Below, piece after piece: positions 1-8,319 of a stretch of DNA of 64,000 nt. Below the pieces are notes generated by a model. It was given only the letters and a program-made list of their open reading frames with translations. It was not told the origin of the DNA and did no database searches. Location: positions 1 to 64,000 of the forward strand of contig JADLDR010000018.1 in assembly GCA_020846535.1 (NCBI GenBank), read 5' to 3'. Origin of the DNA: Armatimonadota bacterium. Lineage in GTDB: Bacteria; Armatimonadota; JADLDR01. The stretch's first letter is position 1, and every line of letters starts with the position of its first letter. Position numbers and translations under genes: made by a program.

Positions 1-78
1 AATTCGAGGGGATGAAGGAAATTCCTTCCGATGAGGCTGTTCGGGAGAGAAGATAAAAGCGAGATGGCAGGGGCGACA

Positions 79-423
79 TCATTTGCCCTTGTGCGGCGCA
101 ACGTATTTGATGACCTCGACATCGTGGAGGGTGATCAGGCCCTCCTGCACCATTTCGTCGAGCAGGGGGAGGAAGGCGTTGATGCGGTCCGCAATATCGA
201 CGATTTCCACGATGACCGGCAGGTCTTCGGACAGGCGAAGGAGGTTGGCTGTGTGGATGCGGCTGTGCGCCCCGAAGCCTTCGAAGCCTTTGATAACGGT
301 GGCTCCGGCCATGCCCTCCTGTCTGGCCCGGAAAACGATGGCCGTATGGAGGGGCTGCCCGTGCCACTGATCGCTTTCCCCGATGTATATCCGCAGCGCT
401 TTGGCCGCTCCTGTGATTTTCAT
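79..423 (-). CDS. DUF190 family protein
   Basis: Small protein of 114 residues matching the DUF190 family, which often sits beside crcB; its molecular role is not established. The ORF track begins at 468, but the ATG at 423 (MKITGAAKALRIYIGE) overlaps the crcB stop by four bases (ATGA), the usual sign of translational coupling, and removes a non-conserved extension. Family hallmarks visible are the opening LRIYIGESDQ and the later DLPVIVEIVD. It is cotranscribed downstream of crcB. The bases from here to the window edge hold no gene I can support. Confidence 0.85.
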   Translation of the reverse strand: MKITGAAKALRIYIGESDQWHGQPLHTAIVFRARQEGMAGATVIKGFEGFGAHSRIHTANLLRLSEDLPVIVEIVDIADRINAFLPLLDEMVQEGLITLHDVEVIKYVAPHKGK

Positions 424-809
424 GACAGCCCTTTCGTGATCCAGCGACCGGCCGCCAGGCCCAGCCATACCGCGGCCAACCCGAAGAAGAGGCTCCCGGC
501 CATATTCGCCAGGGCATACAGGCCGCTTCTCTGGCCGAGGAGTTGGAGGGTTTCATACTCGAAGGTGGAAAAGGTGGTGTAGCCTCCCAGGAAGCCGATA
601 GCCACGCCCCACCGCCACCGGGGATGCCAGGGGAAATACAGGCTGAGCGCCATGAAGAAGCCCAGTAAAAAGGAGCCGCTGACATTGACCACAAACGTAT
701 GGTAGGGAAGCGAGGACCGGAACCGTTCCGCCAGCCAGCCCCCTGCCCAATAGCGCGCATTCGATCCCAGAAAGCCCCCGATGCCTACATAGAGGATTTT
801 TTCCCACAA
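420..809 (-). CDS. crcB: Fluoride exporter CrcB/Fluc
   Basis: CrcB/Fluc proteins are small four-helix membrane proteins that form dual-topology dimeric fluoride channels and relieve fluoride toxicity. The 129-residue product has the family length, an early GGFLGSNARYW segment, the signature GFLGGYTTFSTFEYE (the Fluc Thr/Phe track), and four hydrophobic helices. A ribosome binding site (AGGAG) lies about eight bases before the ATG. A single crcB gene implies a homodimer. It leads a two-gene unit with the DUF190 gene. The leader is too short for the fluoride riboswitch that often controls this gene. Confidence 0.93.
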   Translation of the reverse strand: MWEKILYVGIGGFLGSNARYWAGGWLAERFRSSLPYHTFVVNVSGSFLLGFFMALSLYFPWHPRWRWGVAIGFLGGYTTFSTFEYETLQLLGQRSGLYALANMAGSLFFGLAAVWLGLAAGRWITKGLS

Positions 810-838
810 GGCGCGATCTCCTGCTGTCTACTATCCTA

Positions 839-867
839 TATATACGATATAAGCCCCGTTTTGTCAA
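839..867 (-). promoter_or_regulatory. Sigma70-type promoter of crcB
   Basis: On the minus strand TTGACA is followed after exactly 17 bases by TATATA. The expected start of transcription lies near 832, giving a leader of only about 23 bases before crcB. No room remains for a folded riboswitch. Confidence 0.7.
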
Positions 868-981
868 GGCGGCCAGCAGAGGCAGGAGGAGTTTTGGGCT
901 TCCTCCCGAATGGTTGGATGGTCTGGAGCTTGAAAGCATTTATTGCGTTTCGGCTCAAATAAAAGCGCAAGGGAGGCATTG

Positions 982-2055
982 ATGCCTGTTCGGATCGGAA
1001 CGATTGGCGTGGGAATTTTCGGGATCAACCATTTGAGGGCTTTCCGCCAGATGGAATACGCCGGGAAGTCGGAGCTGGTCTGCTGCGCCGCCGCCACGGA
1101 GACGCGGCTGAAACAGCGGGCCGAAGAGTTCGGCATCCGGGGCTACACGGACTACCGGGAAATGCTGTCAAAGGAAAAGCTGGACGCTGTCAGCATCTGC
1201 ACCCCGGATCACCTGCACCGCCAGATGGCGCTGGACGCTTTCGCCGCCGGGCTGCATGTGCTGGTGGAAAAGCCGCTCGATACCTCGGTGGAGGGCTGCC
1301 TGGAGATTATCGAGGCAGGCCGCAAGGCCGGGAAATTCCTGCAAGTCGATTTTCATAAACGCTACGATCCCTACCACCAGGAGGCCGCCCGGCTGGCGCG
1401 GCTGGGCGAGTTTGGGCGGCTTCAGTATGGATATGTCCATATGGAAGACAAGCTGGAGGTTCCTCGGGACTGGTTTCCAGGGTGGGCCGCGCAGAGTTCC
1501 CCGGCTTGGTTTCTGGGAGTGCATTTCTACGACCTGGTGCGCTGGATCATGCGAAGCAACGCGGTTCAGGTCTATGCGACCGGCAAGAAGGGGAAATTGA
1601 CCTCGATGGGCATCGACACCTGTGATTCCATTCAGGCCAAATTCGAGTTCGAGAACGGGGTTAGCGTTTCGTTCGACACCTCATGGATACTTCCCGATGC
1701 TTTTGAAGCGGTGGTCAACCAGACGCTGAGGCTGGTGGGAACTGAAGGGATACTGGAGGTGGACAGCCAGTACCGCGGGGCGCGCATCTCCTCCTCCGCC
1801 GGCGGAACGCGCACCCTGAACATGGGCTACCTGCGAGAGACGGTAGACCCTTACGGGAGAACGATCTACCTGGGCTACGGCGTCGAAAGCATCGCGAATT
1901 TTGTAGAAAACCTGCTCTATCTGGAAAAAGGCGTCAGCCTGGAAGCCCTGGAGGGTCTTTATCCGGGCGGCCTCGACGGACTGGAGGCCACCCGGATGGC
2001 TTCGGCTGTGCATGAAAGCATCGAAAAAGGCGTGATCGTTCCGATTCGCCGGTAG
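982..2055 (+). CDS. Gfo/Idh/MocA family oxidoreductase
   Basis: NAD(P)-dependent oxidoreductase of the glucose-fructose oxidoreductase / inositol dehydrogenase / MocA family; the substrate, probably a sugar or cyclitol, cannot be read from sequence. The 357-residue protein opens with a Rossmann fold (GTIGVGIFGINH), has the conserved EKPLD segment carrying the family lysine near residue 97, and a C-terminal alpha/beta dimerisation domain. The ATG at 982, preceded by GGGAGG, is preferred to the in-frame upstream codon at 943. It appears monocistronic and converges on the TPR gene, with a shared hairpin between them. Confidence 0.88.
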   Translation: MPVRIGTIGVGIFGINHLRAFRQMEYAGKSELVCCAAATETRLKQRAEEFGIRGYTDYREMLSKEKLDAVSICTPDHLHRQMALDAFAAGLHVLVEKPLDTSVEGCLEIIEAGRKAGKFLQVDFHKRYDPYHQEAARLARLGEFGRLQYGYVHMEDKLEVPRDWFPGWAAQSSPAWFLGVHFYDLVRWIMRSNAVQVYATGKKGKLTSMGIDTCDSIQAKFEFENGVSVSFDTSWILPDAFEAVVNQTLRLVGTEGILEVDSQYRGARISSSAGGTRTLNMGYLRETVDPYGRTIYLGYGVESIANFVENLLYLEKGVSLEALEGLYPGGLDGLEATRMASAVHESIEKGVIVPIRR

Positions 2056-2065
2056 GTCAATAGAA

Positions 2066-2093
2066 AGAGCCGGAGAGTTGCGTCTCCGGCTCT
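2066..2093. terminator. Hairpin terminator between convergent genes
   Basis: Perfect 11-bp stem AGAGCCGGAGA / TCTCCGGCTCT with a six-base loop, placed between two converging stop codons. On the minus strand it is followed by TTCTATT, giving a modest U tract; on the plus strand the tail is C-rich. It probably serves mainly the minus-strand gene. Confidence 0.7.
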
Positions 2094-2098
2094 CCCGT

Positions 2099-2704
2099 CT
2101 ACATCCGGTTTTGCTGCATTTCGTTCTGGATGGATCGGATATTGTTTTCGGCCACGGGGTCTTTGAATTTCTGCCGGATGGTTTGCCAGGTGGCGATGGA
2201 TTTATCGTACATTTTCAGCTTGCGGTAGGTGTGAGCCAGTTGCTTCCAGGTAAGGACATCGGCTGTGGGGAATTTGACTGCCTTCTGGAGATAGGGCAGG
2301 GCCTCGCCGAAGCGGTTGTTGATCGTATAGAAACGGGCGACCTCAAAATACATATCGGGGCTTTTGGGGTTGGCGGCCAGGCCCTGCTTGTAGATTGCCA
2401 GGGCTTCGTTTTTGCGTCCCAGGCTGTCCAGGAGGTAGCCAGCATCCCCGTAGGCTTCCTCGAATGTCGGCTCGGATTTCATCATCACCTTGCAGATGCG
2501 GATGGAATCGTTCCACCGTCCCTTGTGGAAACAGTAGTCGCTGCGCGCCCACAACGCATCCCCGGTCTTCTCATGAAGGTAGGACACCGTTTTGAGGGAG
2601 GAGGCGGGCGACGCCGCCTTTTGCTTTTGAACCGGCGCGGCGATAGCGAAGGCGGTCAGGCAGCAGACAGAGAGCGAACTTCCCAGGATGCGGCCCCAGT
2701 GCAT
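2099..2704 (-). CDS. Exported tetratricopeptide-repeat protein
   Basis: 201-residue protein with an N-terminal signal peptide (hydrophobic stretch ending near AIAAP) followed by about four TPR-like helical hairpins, for example AYGDAGYLLDSLGRKNEAL and LTWKQLAHTYRKLKMY. TPR proteins act as protein-interaction scaffolds; the partner is unknown. The 466-residue ORF in the track is an artefact, because its first 265 residues are the antisense of the neighbouring UbiA gene. The true ATG at 2704 has AAAGGAG eight bases upstream and its own promoter. Confidence 0.8.
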   Translation of the reverse strand: MHWGRILGSSLSVCCLTAFAIAAPVQKQKAASPASSLKTVSYLHEKTGDALWARSDYCFHKGRWNDSIRICKVMMKSEPTFEEAYGDAGYLLDSLGRKNEALAIYKQGLAANPKSPDMYFEVARFYTINNRFGEALPYLQKAVKFPTADVLTWKQLAHTYRKLKMYDKSIATWQTIRQKFKDPVAENNIRSIQNEMQQNRM

Positions 2705-2738
2705 GGCGTTTTCTCCTTTAGATTGAGCGATTGGTGTT

Positions 2739-2767
2739 AGTGTAGCACAATGCGGCCTGCCTGTCAA
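2739..2767 (-). promoter_or_regulatory. Promoter of the TPR gene
   Basis: TTGACA, 17-base spacer, TACACT on the minus strand. The -35 box overlaps the last codons of the upstream UbiA-like gene, so the TPR gene can be transcribed independently of it. The predicted start is near 2732, upstream of a good ribosome binding site. Confidence 0.65.
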
Positions 2768-3612
2768 GGATGGTTGAAATAAAGAATCAGGGCAGATACC
2801 GCAATCCACAGCAGAATATTGATCTGCAAGGGCCGGTCCTCCAGCAGCGCCGCCTCCGGGCTGCCCCCCATGCTTTTCCGGTGCATCAGATAGAGGTAGC
2901 GGAAAAGCCCGTACATGACGAAGGGGGTGGTCGCCATCAGAAGCGGGTGCTGGCTGGCCGTCTCCGAATTGAAGGTATAGAGCGCATACGAAACGATGGT
3001 CGCCGCCGTAATGGCGGAAAGCATTTGATCGATCCAGGCCAGGCTGTATTCCTCCAGGATCCTGCGGTGGCCGGCCGCATCCTCCGACAGCAGCACGATC
3101 TCCTGCCGCCGCTTCGCCAGCCCCAGGAAGAGCGCCAGCAGGGTCGTGCAGAGCAGGAGCCAGGCCGAGATTTTGACCGAGATCATCACCGCCCCGGCGA
3201 TAGCCCGCAGCACGAACCCGAAGGCGATCACGAAGACATCCACCAGCACGACATGCTTGAGCCACAGGGTGTAGGCCAGACTCAGAAGGGCGTAGGCGAG
3301 GGCGATCAGGCCGGGCAGCGCGCCCATTGCAAAGCATCCGGCCAGCGCCGCCGCCCCTATGGTCGCCGCGCCGAACCAGGCTGTTCCGACCGGCAGCGTT
3401 TCGGCGGCCACCGGGCGGAGCCGTTTGAGAGGATGAAGCCGATCCCGAGGAGCGTCCAGGATGTCGTTGACGATATAGAGCGCCCCGGAGAGGAGGCAAA
3501 AGCAGGCAAACCCGGCGATGCTCCGAACCAGGAGGGGCGCGTTCAGGATATTACCGGTGAAGACCAGCCCGGCAAAGAGAAGCAGGTTTTTGCTCCACTG
3601 CCGGGGCCGCAT
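2764..3612 (-). CDS. UbiA-family prenyltransferase, decaprenyl-phosphate phosphoribosyltransferase-like
   Basis: Integral membrane enzyme of the UbiA superfamily. The opening RPRQWSKNLLLFAGL and the first aspartate motif NDILDAPRD followed by RLHPLKRLRPVA closely resemble decaprenyl-phosphate 5-phosphoribosyltransferases, which move phosphoribose onto a polyprenyl phosphate. The second conserved region (GLAKRRQEI) and about eight hydrophobic helices are present over 282 residues. The start is uncertain: conserved-looking residues (VWASLLAA) extend upstream of the ATG without a clear alternative start. No partner epimerase or arabinosyltransferase is nearby, so the final product of the pathway is unknown. 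Confidence 0.75.
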   Translation of the reverse strand: MRPRQWSKNLLLFAGLVFTGNILNAPLLVRSIAGFACFCLLSGALYIVNDILDAPRDRLHPLKRLRPVAAETLPVGTAWFGAATIGAAALAGCFAMGALPGLIALAYALLSLAYTLWLKHVVLVDVFVIAFGFVLRAIAGAVMISVKISAWLLLCTTLLALFLGLAKRRQEIVLLSEDAAGHRRILEEYSLAWIDQMLSAITAATIVSYALYTFNSETASQHPLLMATTPFVMYGLFRYLYLMHRKSMGGSPEAALLEDRPLQINILLWIAVSALILYFNHP

Positions 3613-3668
3613 CGCTGCCAGCAGGCTTGCCCAGACCGGCAGCGCCCTTGAATTTGTAAGGTTTCCTT

Positions 3669-4583
3669 TTACGACGGGCGCTCCTTGCCTCTCTCCAGGC
3701 CTTCCAGTTTGGCCTTCAGGCGAGCCATCTCTTTCTCCGCCGCTTCCGCCCGCAGGCGTTCCTGCTCCGCCTGCTGCCGGGCCTGTTCTGTCTGCTGCTG
3801 GGCTTGCTCCGCCCGTTTTTGAGCTTGCTCTGCCTGCTGCCGGGCCTGCTCCGCCTGTTCCTGGGCTTCCATCGCCTGCTTTTGAGCTTGATCCGCTTGC
3901 GCCGCTGCCCGGCGGGCTTCCTGGCGGGCCGCTTCGATGTGTTCTTCGGCTTCCTTTGCTCTCCGCCGTTCGGCTTCCAGGATTTCGGAGGCGTTGACCA
4001 GGCCGGGAACGCTCTGGCCGCTTTGCGGGTCGATCACGTGCAGCACCCGGGCGATAGGACGGAAGACGACGCCGAGCTCCTCGCTGGAAATGGTTCCATC
4101 TTCGGTCAGGGAGATCAACTCATAGATGCCGTCTTTCAGGCGGAAGCCCTGAAGGGGCTGCTCCAAATAATCACCCAGAGGGTCGTAGAGAAAGTATTCC
4201 TTCACTCCCAGCCGGGCATAAAGGAAGCTCTTGGAAATCAAATCCTCGATGCAGGTCGATTTGCTCGTCACCTCGATAATCACGCAGGGGGCGACCTTTT
4301 CCTCCCACAGTTTGTAGATACGCCGCACGCGCCTGTCAGCGCCCTTGACCACCATCACATCAGGCGCTTTGCGCGAGGAAGGCTTGCCTTCTTCGTAATA
4401 AAGGAACATATCGGCAATCACATAAATATCCGGCACGTCCTTGAAATAATAGCGCAGTGCGCCAAAGAGGTGCAAAATGGTCACCACATGCAGTTCCGTC
4501 TCTCCCATTGGCTCACCGTCCGTTTCGGGATAGATGATTTCAGGCGCTTCGGGTTCTTCGGTTTTTTTAGCTTGTCTTGTCAT
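3669..4583 (-). CDS. Uma2 (DUF820) family protein with C-terminal coiled coil
   Basis: Residues about 25-205 match the Uma2/DUF820 family, a PD-(D/E)XK nuclease-fold group common in cyanobacteria and other environmental bacteria; the visible core is APDVMVVKG followed by CVIIEVTSKST. The remaining 100 residues form a highly repetitive Ala/Gln/Glu heptad coiled coil (blocks such as QAEQARQQAEQAQ), probably for oligomerisation. Biological function is unknown for the family. It is divergent from the formiminotransferase gene and sits just upstream of the UbiA-like gene in the same direction, which may be coincidental. Confidence 0.8.
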   Translation of the reverse strand: MTRQAKKTEEPEAPEIIYPETDGEPMGETELHVVTILHLFGALRYYFKDVPDIYVIADMFLYYEEGKPSSRKAPDVMVVKGADRRVRRIYKLWEEKVAPCVIIEVTSKSTCIEDLISKSFLYARLGVKEYFLYDPLGDYLEQPLQGFRLKDGIYELISLTEDGTISSEELGVVFRPIARVLHVIDPQSGQSVPGLVNASEILEAERRRAKEAEEHIEAARQEARRAAAQADQAQKQAMEAQEQAEQARQQAEQAQKRAEQAQQQTEQARQQAEQERLRAEAAEKEMARLKAKLEGLERGKERPS

Positions 4584-4674
4584 CGCTATACTCCATCACG
4601 CGCGTTCCCGATCCTTTATATACGGCATTCTTCACCGGAGCCGTTTTTTCCTGCTGGCAGCGGAAATAGGCTCG

Positions 4675-4703
4675 TTGACAGCAAATCAAAAAGAGTGTAG
4701 GAT
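4675..4703 (+). promoter_or_regulatory. Promoter of the formiminotransferase gene
   Basis: TTGACA, 17-base spacer, TAGGAT, with the predicted start near 4710. The AAGGAGAGG ribosome binding site and TTG start follow within the short leader. Confidence 0.6.
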
Positions 4704-4741
4704 AATTTGGCATCATTTCAAGGTTAAGGAGAGGAAAGCGT

Positions 4742-5632
4742 TTGAAGCGTATCGTGGAATCGATTCCGAATTTTTCGGAGGGGCGCGACCCGGATGTCCT
4801 GGAGGCCCTTCGCCGGGCGTTCCGGAGCGTGGAGGGCGTCGCCCTGGCAGACGACAGCGCCGACCCGGACCACCACAGGTCGGTCTACACCATCCTGGGC
4901 GAGCCGGAGGCCGTGCTGGAGGCGCTCTGCAAAGCGGTCCGGGTGGGCGTCGAGAGGATCGATTTGAACCACCATCAGGGAAGCCACCCGCGAATCGGGG
5001 CGGTGGACGTGATTCCTTTCGTGCCGCTGCAAGGCGTGGGCCTCGAAGAGTGCGTCGCCCTGGCGCACCGGCTGGGAGAATGGATGGGGGGGGAACTTCA
5101 GGTTCCGGTTTATTATTACGAGGAGGCCGCCCTTGTTCCGGAGCGGCGCAATCTGGCCGATGTGCGGCGCGGCGGTTTCGAGGCGATCCGGGACAACATG
5201 TTGGCCGACGTGCGCCAGCCGGACGCCGGGCCAGGCCGGGCGCACCCTTCGGCGGGAGCCGCCTGCATCGGTGCGCGGGGGCCCCTGATCGCCTTCAATA
5301 TAAATCTGACCACGAATAATCCGGAAATCGCCCGCGCCATCGCGACCCGGGTGCGCGAAAAAGGGGGCGGCCTGAAGGGTTTGAAAGCTATCGGGGTCGA
5401 CCTGAAGGCCAAAGGATCGGCCCAGGTTTCCATGAACATCACTCTGCCCCGAGAAACCTCGCTCTACCGGGTATTCGAGCTGGTGCGCCTGGAGGCGGCC
5501 CGCTACGGGGTGGATGTCGCCGAATCCGAACTGATCGGGGCGGTTTCCCAGGAATTCCTCCTGGAAACCGTCCGCTACTACCTGCGCTGCCACGATTTGA
5601 AGGAGTCGCAGGTGCTGGAGAACTGGTTCTGA
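4742..5632 (+). CDS. ftcD: Glutamate formimidoyltransferase
   Basis: Transfers the formimino group between formiminoglutamate and tetrahydrofolate in histidine degradation, in the cytoplasm. The 296-residue protein covers the N- and C-terminal formiminotransferase subdomains (start ESIPNFSEGRD, then NHHQGSHPRIGAVDVIPF, a signature containing the catalytic histidine) but lacks the cyclodeaminase domain found in bifunctional enzymes. The start is TTG, supported by AAGGAGAGG just upstream and by homology. No other histidine-utilisation genes are nearby. Its stop lies four bases from that of the converging endonuclease Q gene. Confidence 0.9.
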   Translation: MKRIVESIPNFSEGRDPDVLEALRRAFRSVEGVALADDSADPDHHRSVYTILGEPEAVLEALCKAVRVGVERIDLNHHQGSHPRIGAVDVIPFVPLQGVGLEECVALAHRLGEWMGGELQVPVYYYEEAALVPERRNLADVRRGGFEAIRDNMLADVRQPDAGPGRAHPSAGAACIGARGPLIAFNINLTTNNPEIARAIATRVREKGGGLKGLKAIGVDLKAKGSAQVSMNITLPRETSLYRVFELVRLEAARYGVDVAESELIGAVSQEFLLETVRYYLRCHDLKESQVLENWF

Positions 5633-5636
5633 AACT

Positions 5637-6848
5637 TTACCACAGATCCAATTGCCCGTCTTCCGGCTGGGAGAGGGCGCGACCGTATTTGCCGCCGCCT
5701 CCGGCATGGATATGAAGCTGTCCGTCCCGTGCGAGAACGATATTGGCCGCCACCTTGGGGCCGACCGTGTGGCTGAGTTCCTCGAAGGCGGCCTGATGCA
5801 GCACGTTCATCTCGCTGCCGAAGCGGTTGATGAGGCGCAGAAGCGCCACCGCGCCGCAGCCGGGAACGAACTGGAGGGGAACCTGGTGGCGGTAGGGCGG
5901 TCGTCTTTCCGGGTGGCGGGGCGCTTCCCAGTCCTGGATGCGGGCGATCCTGTCCAGGACGCCGCGGGTGACTTTGACAGAGCCGCATCGCTCGCAGATT
6001 TCGACCGGCGGCTCGTTTCGGGCGATATGGCCGCAGTCCTCGCAGCAGGTGCGGTGATATTTACCGAGTTTGGGGTCCAGGCCGTAGTTGGCGGCGATAT
6101 AGCATCCTTCCTCCCGCCGCATGGCCTTGAGGCACTCCTTGAAGGTCGCCTCTTCGAGCATCAGGGCGTTGTATTCCCTGCCGATCTTGGGCAGGGAATG
6201 AGCGTCCGAGTTGGTCAGGAAGGCGAAACGGCTCAGTTCCCCGATGCGGTCGGCCAGGTCGGTATCGGCGCTCAGGCCCAACTCGATGGCAGGGATGGCG
6301 GCCAGAGCCACTTCCGGGAATATCCGGGCCAGCCGGTCGGCGCAGCTGCCGTAAACCGATTTGTGCGGCGTGAAGGCATGGGCCGGGATCAGAACGCCTT
6401 CCAGGGCATGGACGATATTGAAGAGACTGCGGGCGGGCAGCCGGGAGGACTGCGAGGAGAGGCCGATATTGGTGATGTATTCGGACATCTGCCTGCTGAA
6501 GGCCGCTGTCGCCTCTACGGTGGGAAAATAGCAGAGCTGGTGGGAGATGCCGCCCTCCGGCTCAACGGTCTCGATCTCCGCCCCGCATATGACGGTCACG
6601 CTGTCGCGGTAGCGGAGTCCGCCCTGCGGCCGCTCTTCCATCTCGCCGTTCGCCATCATGGCCTGGATATCCTGGAGTACCCAGGGGGAGGCGCAGTCGA
6701 TGACCCCGACGATATCGATCCCCTTGCGCTCCAGGCATTCGCGGGCGATGTTGGCGAAGGTCAGGTCGTGTGAGGCCGTGATTTTGACGGCCCGGTTATT
6801 GCCGGCTTTGCCGATATGCACGTGCAGGTCGGTATAGAATAGGCGCAT
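5637..6848 (-). CDS. Endonuclease Q (PHP-domain DNA repair nuclease)
   Basis: EndoQ-type enzymes cleave DNA 5' to deaminated or abasic bases. The 403-residue protein has an N-terminal PHP metal-binding domain (TDLHVHIGKA, IDCASP, PAHAFTPHKS, TNSDAHS), a zinc-binding insertion near residues 270-292 (CCEDCGH, CERCGS), and a C-terminal nucleotide-binding-like region with helix-hairpin-helix character (VPGCGAVALLRLI). It ends in QLDLW, which matches the bacterial sliding-clamp binding consensus QL(S/D)LF. EndoQ is best known in Archaea and a subset of bacteria. The ATG has TGGAG upstream. It is transcribed divergently from the gate-domain protein. Confidence 0.85.
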   Translation of the reverse strand: MRLFYTDLHVHIGKAGNNRAVKITASHDLTFANIARECLERKGIDIVGVIDCASPWVLQDIQAMMANGEMEERPQGGLRYRDSVTVICGAEIETVEPEGGISHQLCYFPTVEATAAFSRQMSEYITNIGLSSQSSRLPARSLFNIVHALEGVLIPAHAFTPHKSVYGSCADRLARIFPEVALAAIPAIELGLSADTDLADRIGELSRFAFLTNSDAHSLPKIGREYNALMLEEATFKECLKAMRREEGCYIAANYGLDPKLGKYHRTCCEDCGHIARNEPPVEICERCGSVKVTRGVLDRIARIQDWEAPRHPERRPPYRHQVPLQFVPGCGAVALLRLINRFGSEMNVLHQAAFEELSHTVGPKVAANIVLARDGQLHIHAGGGGKYGRALSQPEDGQLDLW

Positions 6849-6901
6849 CGAATCTCCAGGAGGGGCAGGAAAGGCTGCCGTCCGGAAAGAATTTCATCGA
6901 C

Positions 6902-7342
6902 GTGGAACGCAACTTCCGAAATACATTGGGGCGGTGGACGGTTGCCGGTGTCAGGAACGGCCTGATCACGGCCTGGGAACTGGGCCGCGTGATGGTTCCT
7001 ATCTATATCGCGGTGGCCGTCCTGAAGCATACCCCGGTCGTGCCGTGGCTCTCCAAGATGCTCAGCCCGGCCATGGGATGGTTCGGGTTGCCGGGCCGGG
7101 CCGCGATTGCGCTGGTGGTGGGCAATGTGATCAATCTCTACGCCGGCATCGGGGCGATGGTTCCGCTCCAGCTCGACAGGCATGAGGTGACCGTGCTGGG
7201 GCTGATGCTCGGGATCTCCCACAGCCTGCCCATCGAAACCGCCGTGCTGCGGAAAATGGGCATTCCCATCTTCTTCGGGACGGGGCTTCGACTGGGGGCC
7301 GCCGTGGTGGCCGGGCTGCTGGCCCACATGATCGGAACGTGA
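6902..7342 (+). CDS. Nucleoside-recognition (gate) domain membrane protein
   Basis: 146-residue hydrophobic protein resembling single gate-domain (nucleoside recognition, SpmA/SpmB-like) membrane proteins. It has four predicted helices and conserved features such as LGLMLGISHSLPIETAV, typical of this family. Such proteins are thought to act in solute transport, often paired as two halves; no partner half is adjacent. GTG is the proposed start and the ribosome binding site is weak, so the start is less certain. Its TGA stop directly abuts the stop codon of the converging gene, with no intergenic base. Confidence 0.7.
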   Translation: MERNFRNTLGRWTVAGVRNGLITAWELGRVMVPIYIAVAVLKHTPVVPWLSKMLSPAMGWFGLPGRAAIALVVGNVINLYAGIGAMVPLQLDRHEVTVLGLMLGISHSLPIETAVLRKMGIPIFFGTGLRLGAAVVAGLLAHMIGT

Positions 7343-8230
7343 TTATTCAATCTTTTTCAGCAGGTCGCCCACAGTCTCCACCCCTTCTAGGAGAGAGTCG
7401 GACTCTCGCTCGGTGATGGCGGGCAGTTCGGCAAGGCGAGACTGCTCCTCCTGCCCGGAAGCGTCCGGAACCGCCGGAAGAAGGCGGGCTATGCGCCTGC
7501 GGGCCTCCTCCTGGATCGCCCCCGGGGCCGTCGCGGAAACCTGCCGGTAGGCGGAGTGAGCACGGCGGTGGTCGCCTGCCGCCTCCAGCACCATCCCCAG
7601 CCACCAGAAGATCTGGACATCGAAGCTGGAGCCGGAGAGCGCCCGCTCGAATGAACGGGCCGCCCGGAAGCACGCCTCCTGGAAACGCTCGAAATCGCGT
7701 ACCCGAAAGAGGTTCTGTTCCGGGTCGTAGTCGGCGCACTCCTCCAGAGCCGCGGCGTAGACATTATAACCCAGGGCGAACTGGACGATGGATTCATGGC
7801 AGCCGAGTGAATGGGCCGCCTCCAGGTCTTCGATCACCTGTTCGGTCTCGTTGATCTGGTAATGGCACTCGGCCCGCATCAGCCGCAGGGGGATCAGCCG
7901 GTCCACCTGCGCTTCGCCGGCAACGTCCATTCGCTCCAGGAGCCGTTTCACGGCGGCCATGCGGCGCGTCAGTACCGGAACCGCCTCGGTCAGCCGTTCA
8001 TCGAAGTTTTCGTCGGATATCTGCCGCCTTTCCAATCCCTCATGATAATGGATCTGTGATTCCAGAAAATCGTTGAACAGGCGGCTCAAGGCTTCGTGCG
8101 GGTCTTTCAGAGCGATGATCCGCCGGTGGATGACCCGATAGAAATCCCGACAGAAGTGCGAGTGGGTCGGATACCCTTTCAAACGCTCCAGGCGTTCGTA
8201 CGAACCGATATCTTCCAAATGCCAATCCAT
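7343..8230 (-). CDS. Helical TPR-like protein of unknown function
   Basis: 295 residues with no signal peptide or membrane segment, so probably cytoplasmic. The sequence is almost entirely helical. A C-terminal half with TPR-like spacing (ARSFERALSGSSFDVQIFW, AAGDHRRAHSAYRQV) follows an N-terminal region rich in charged helices. I do not recognise a named family. An AGAGG ribosome binding site precedes the ATG. It lies downstream of ftsZ, pgeF and the zinc-ribbon gene on the same strand and may be transcribed with the last two. Confidence 0.6.
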   Translation of the reverse strand: MDWHLEDIGSYERLERLKGYPTHSHFCRDFYRVIHRRIIALKDPHEALSRLFNDFLESQIHYHEGLERRQISDENFDERLTEAVPVLTRRMAAVKRLLERMDVAGEAQVDRLIPLRLMRAECHYQINETEQVIEDLEAAHSLGCHESIVQFALGYNVYAAALEECADYDPEQNLFRVRDFERFQEACFRAARSFERALSGSSFDVQIFWWLGMVLEAAGDHRRAHSAYRQVSATAPGAIQEEARRRIARLLPAVPDASGQEEQSRLAELPAITERESDSLLEGVETVGDLLKKIE

Positions 8231-8319
8231 GTACTGCCTCTTGATCTTGCCTCAGCGAAACCGCCCCCAGTAGCCCGTGGTTACATTTGCCGTTATCCTG
8301 CTTTTATCTGACAGACCTC

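Noticed and set aside
810-870. Fluoride riboswitch before crcB
   Set aside because: The consensus promoter leaves a leader of only about 23 bases, and no crcB-motif pseudoknot sequences are present.
2099-3499. 466-residue fusion ORF
   Set aside because: The first 265 residues are antisense to the UbiA-like gene; a promoter and ribosome binding site support a separate 201-residue TPR protein.
5652-6773. 373-residue plus-strand ORF
   Set aside because: It is the antisense of the endonuclease Q gene, whose motifs are clear.
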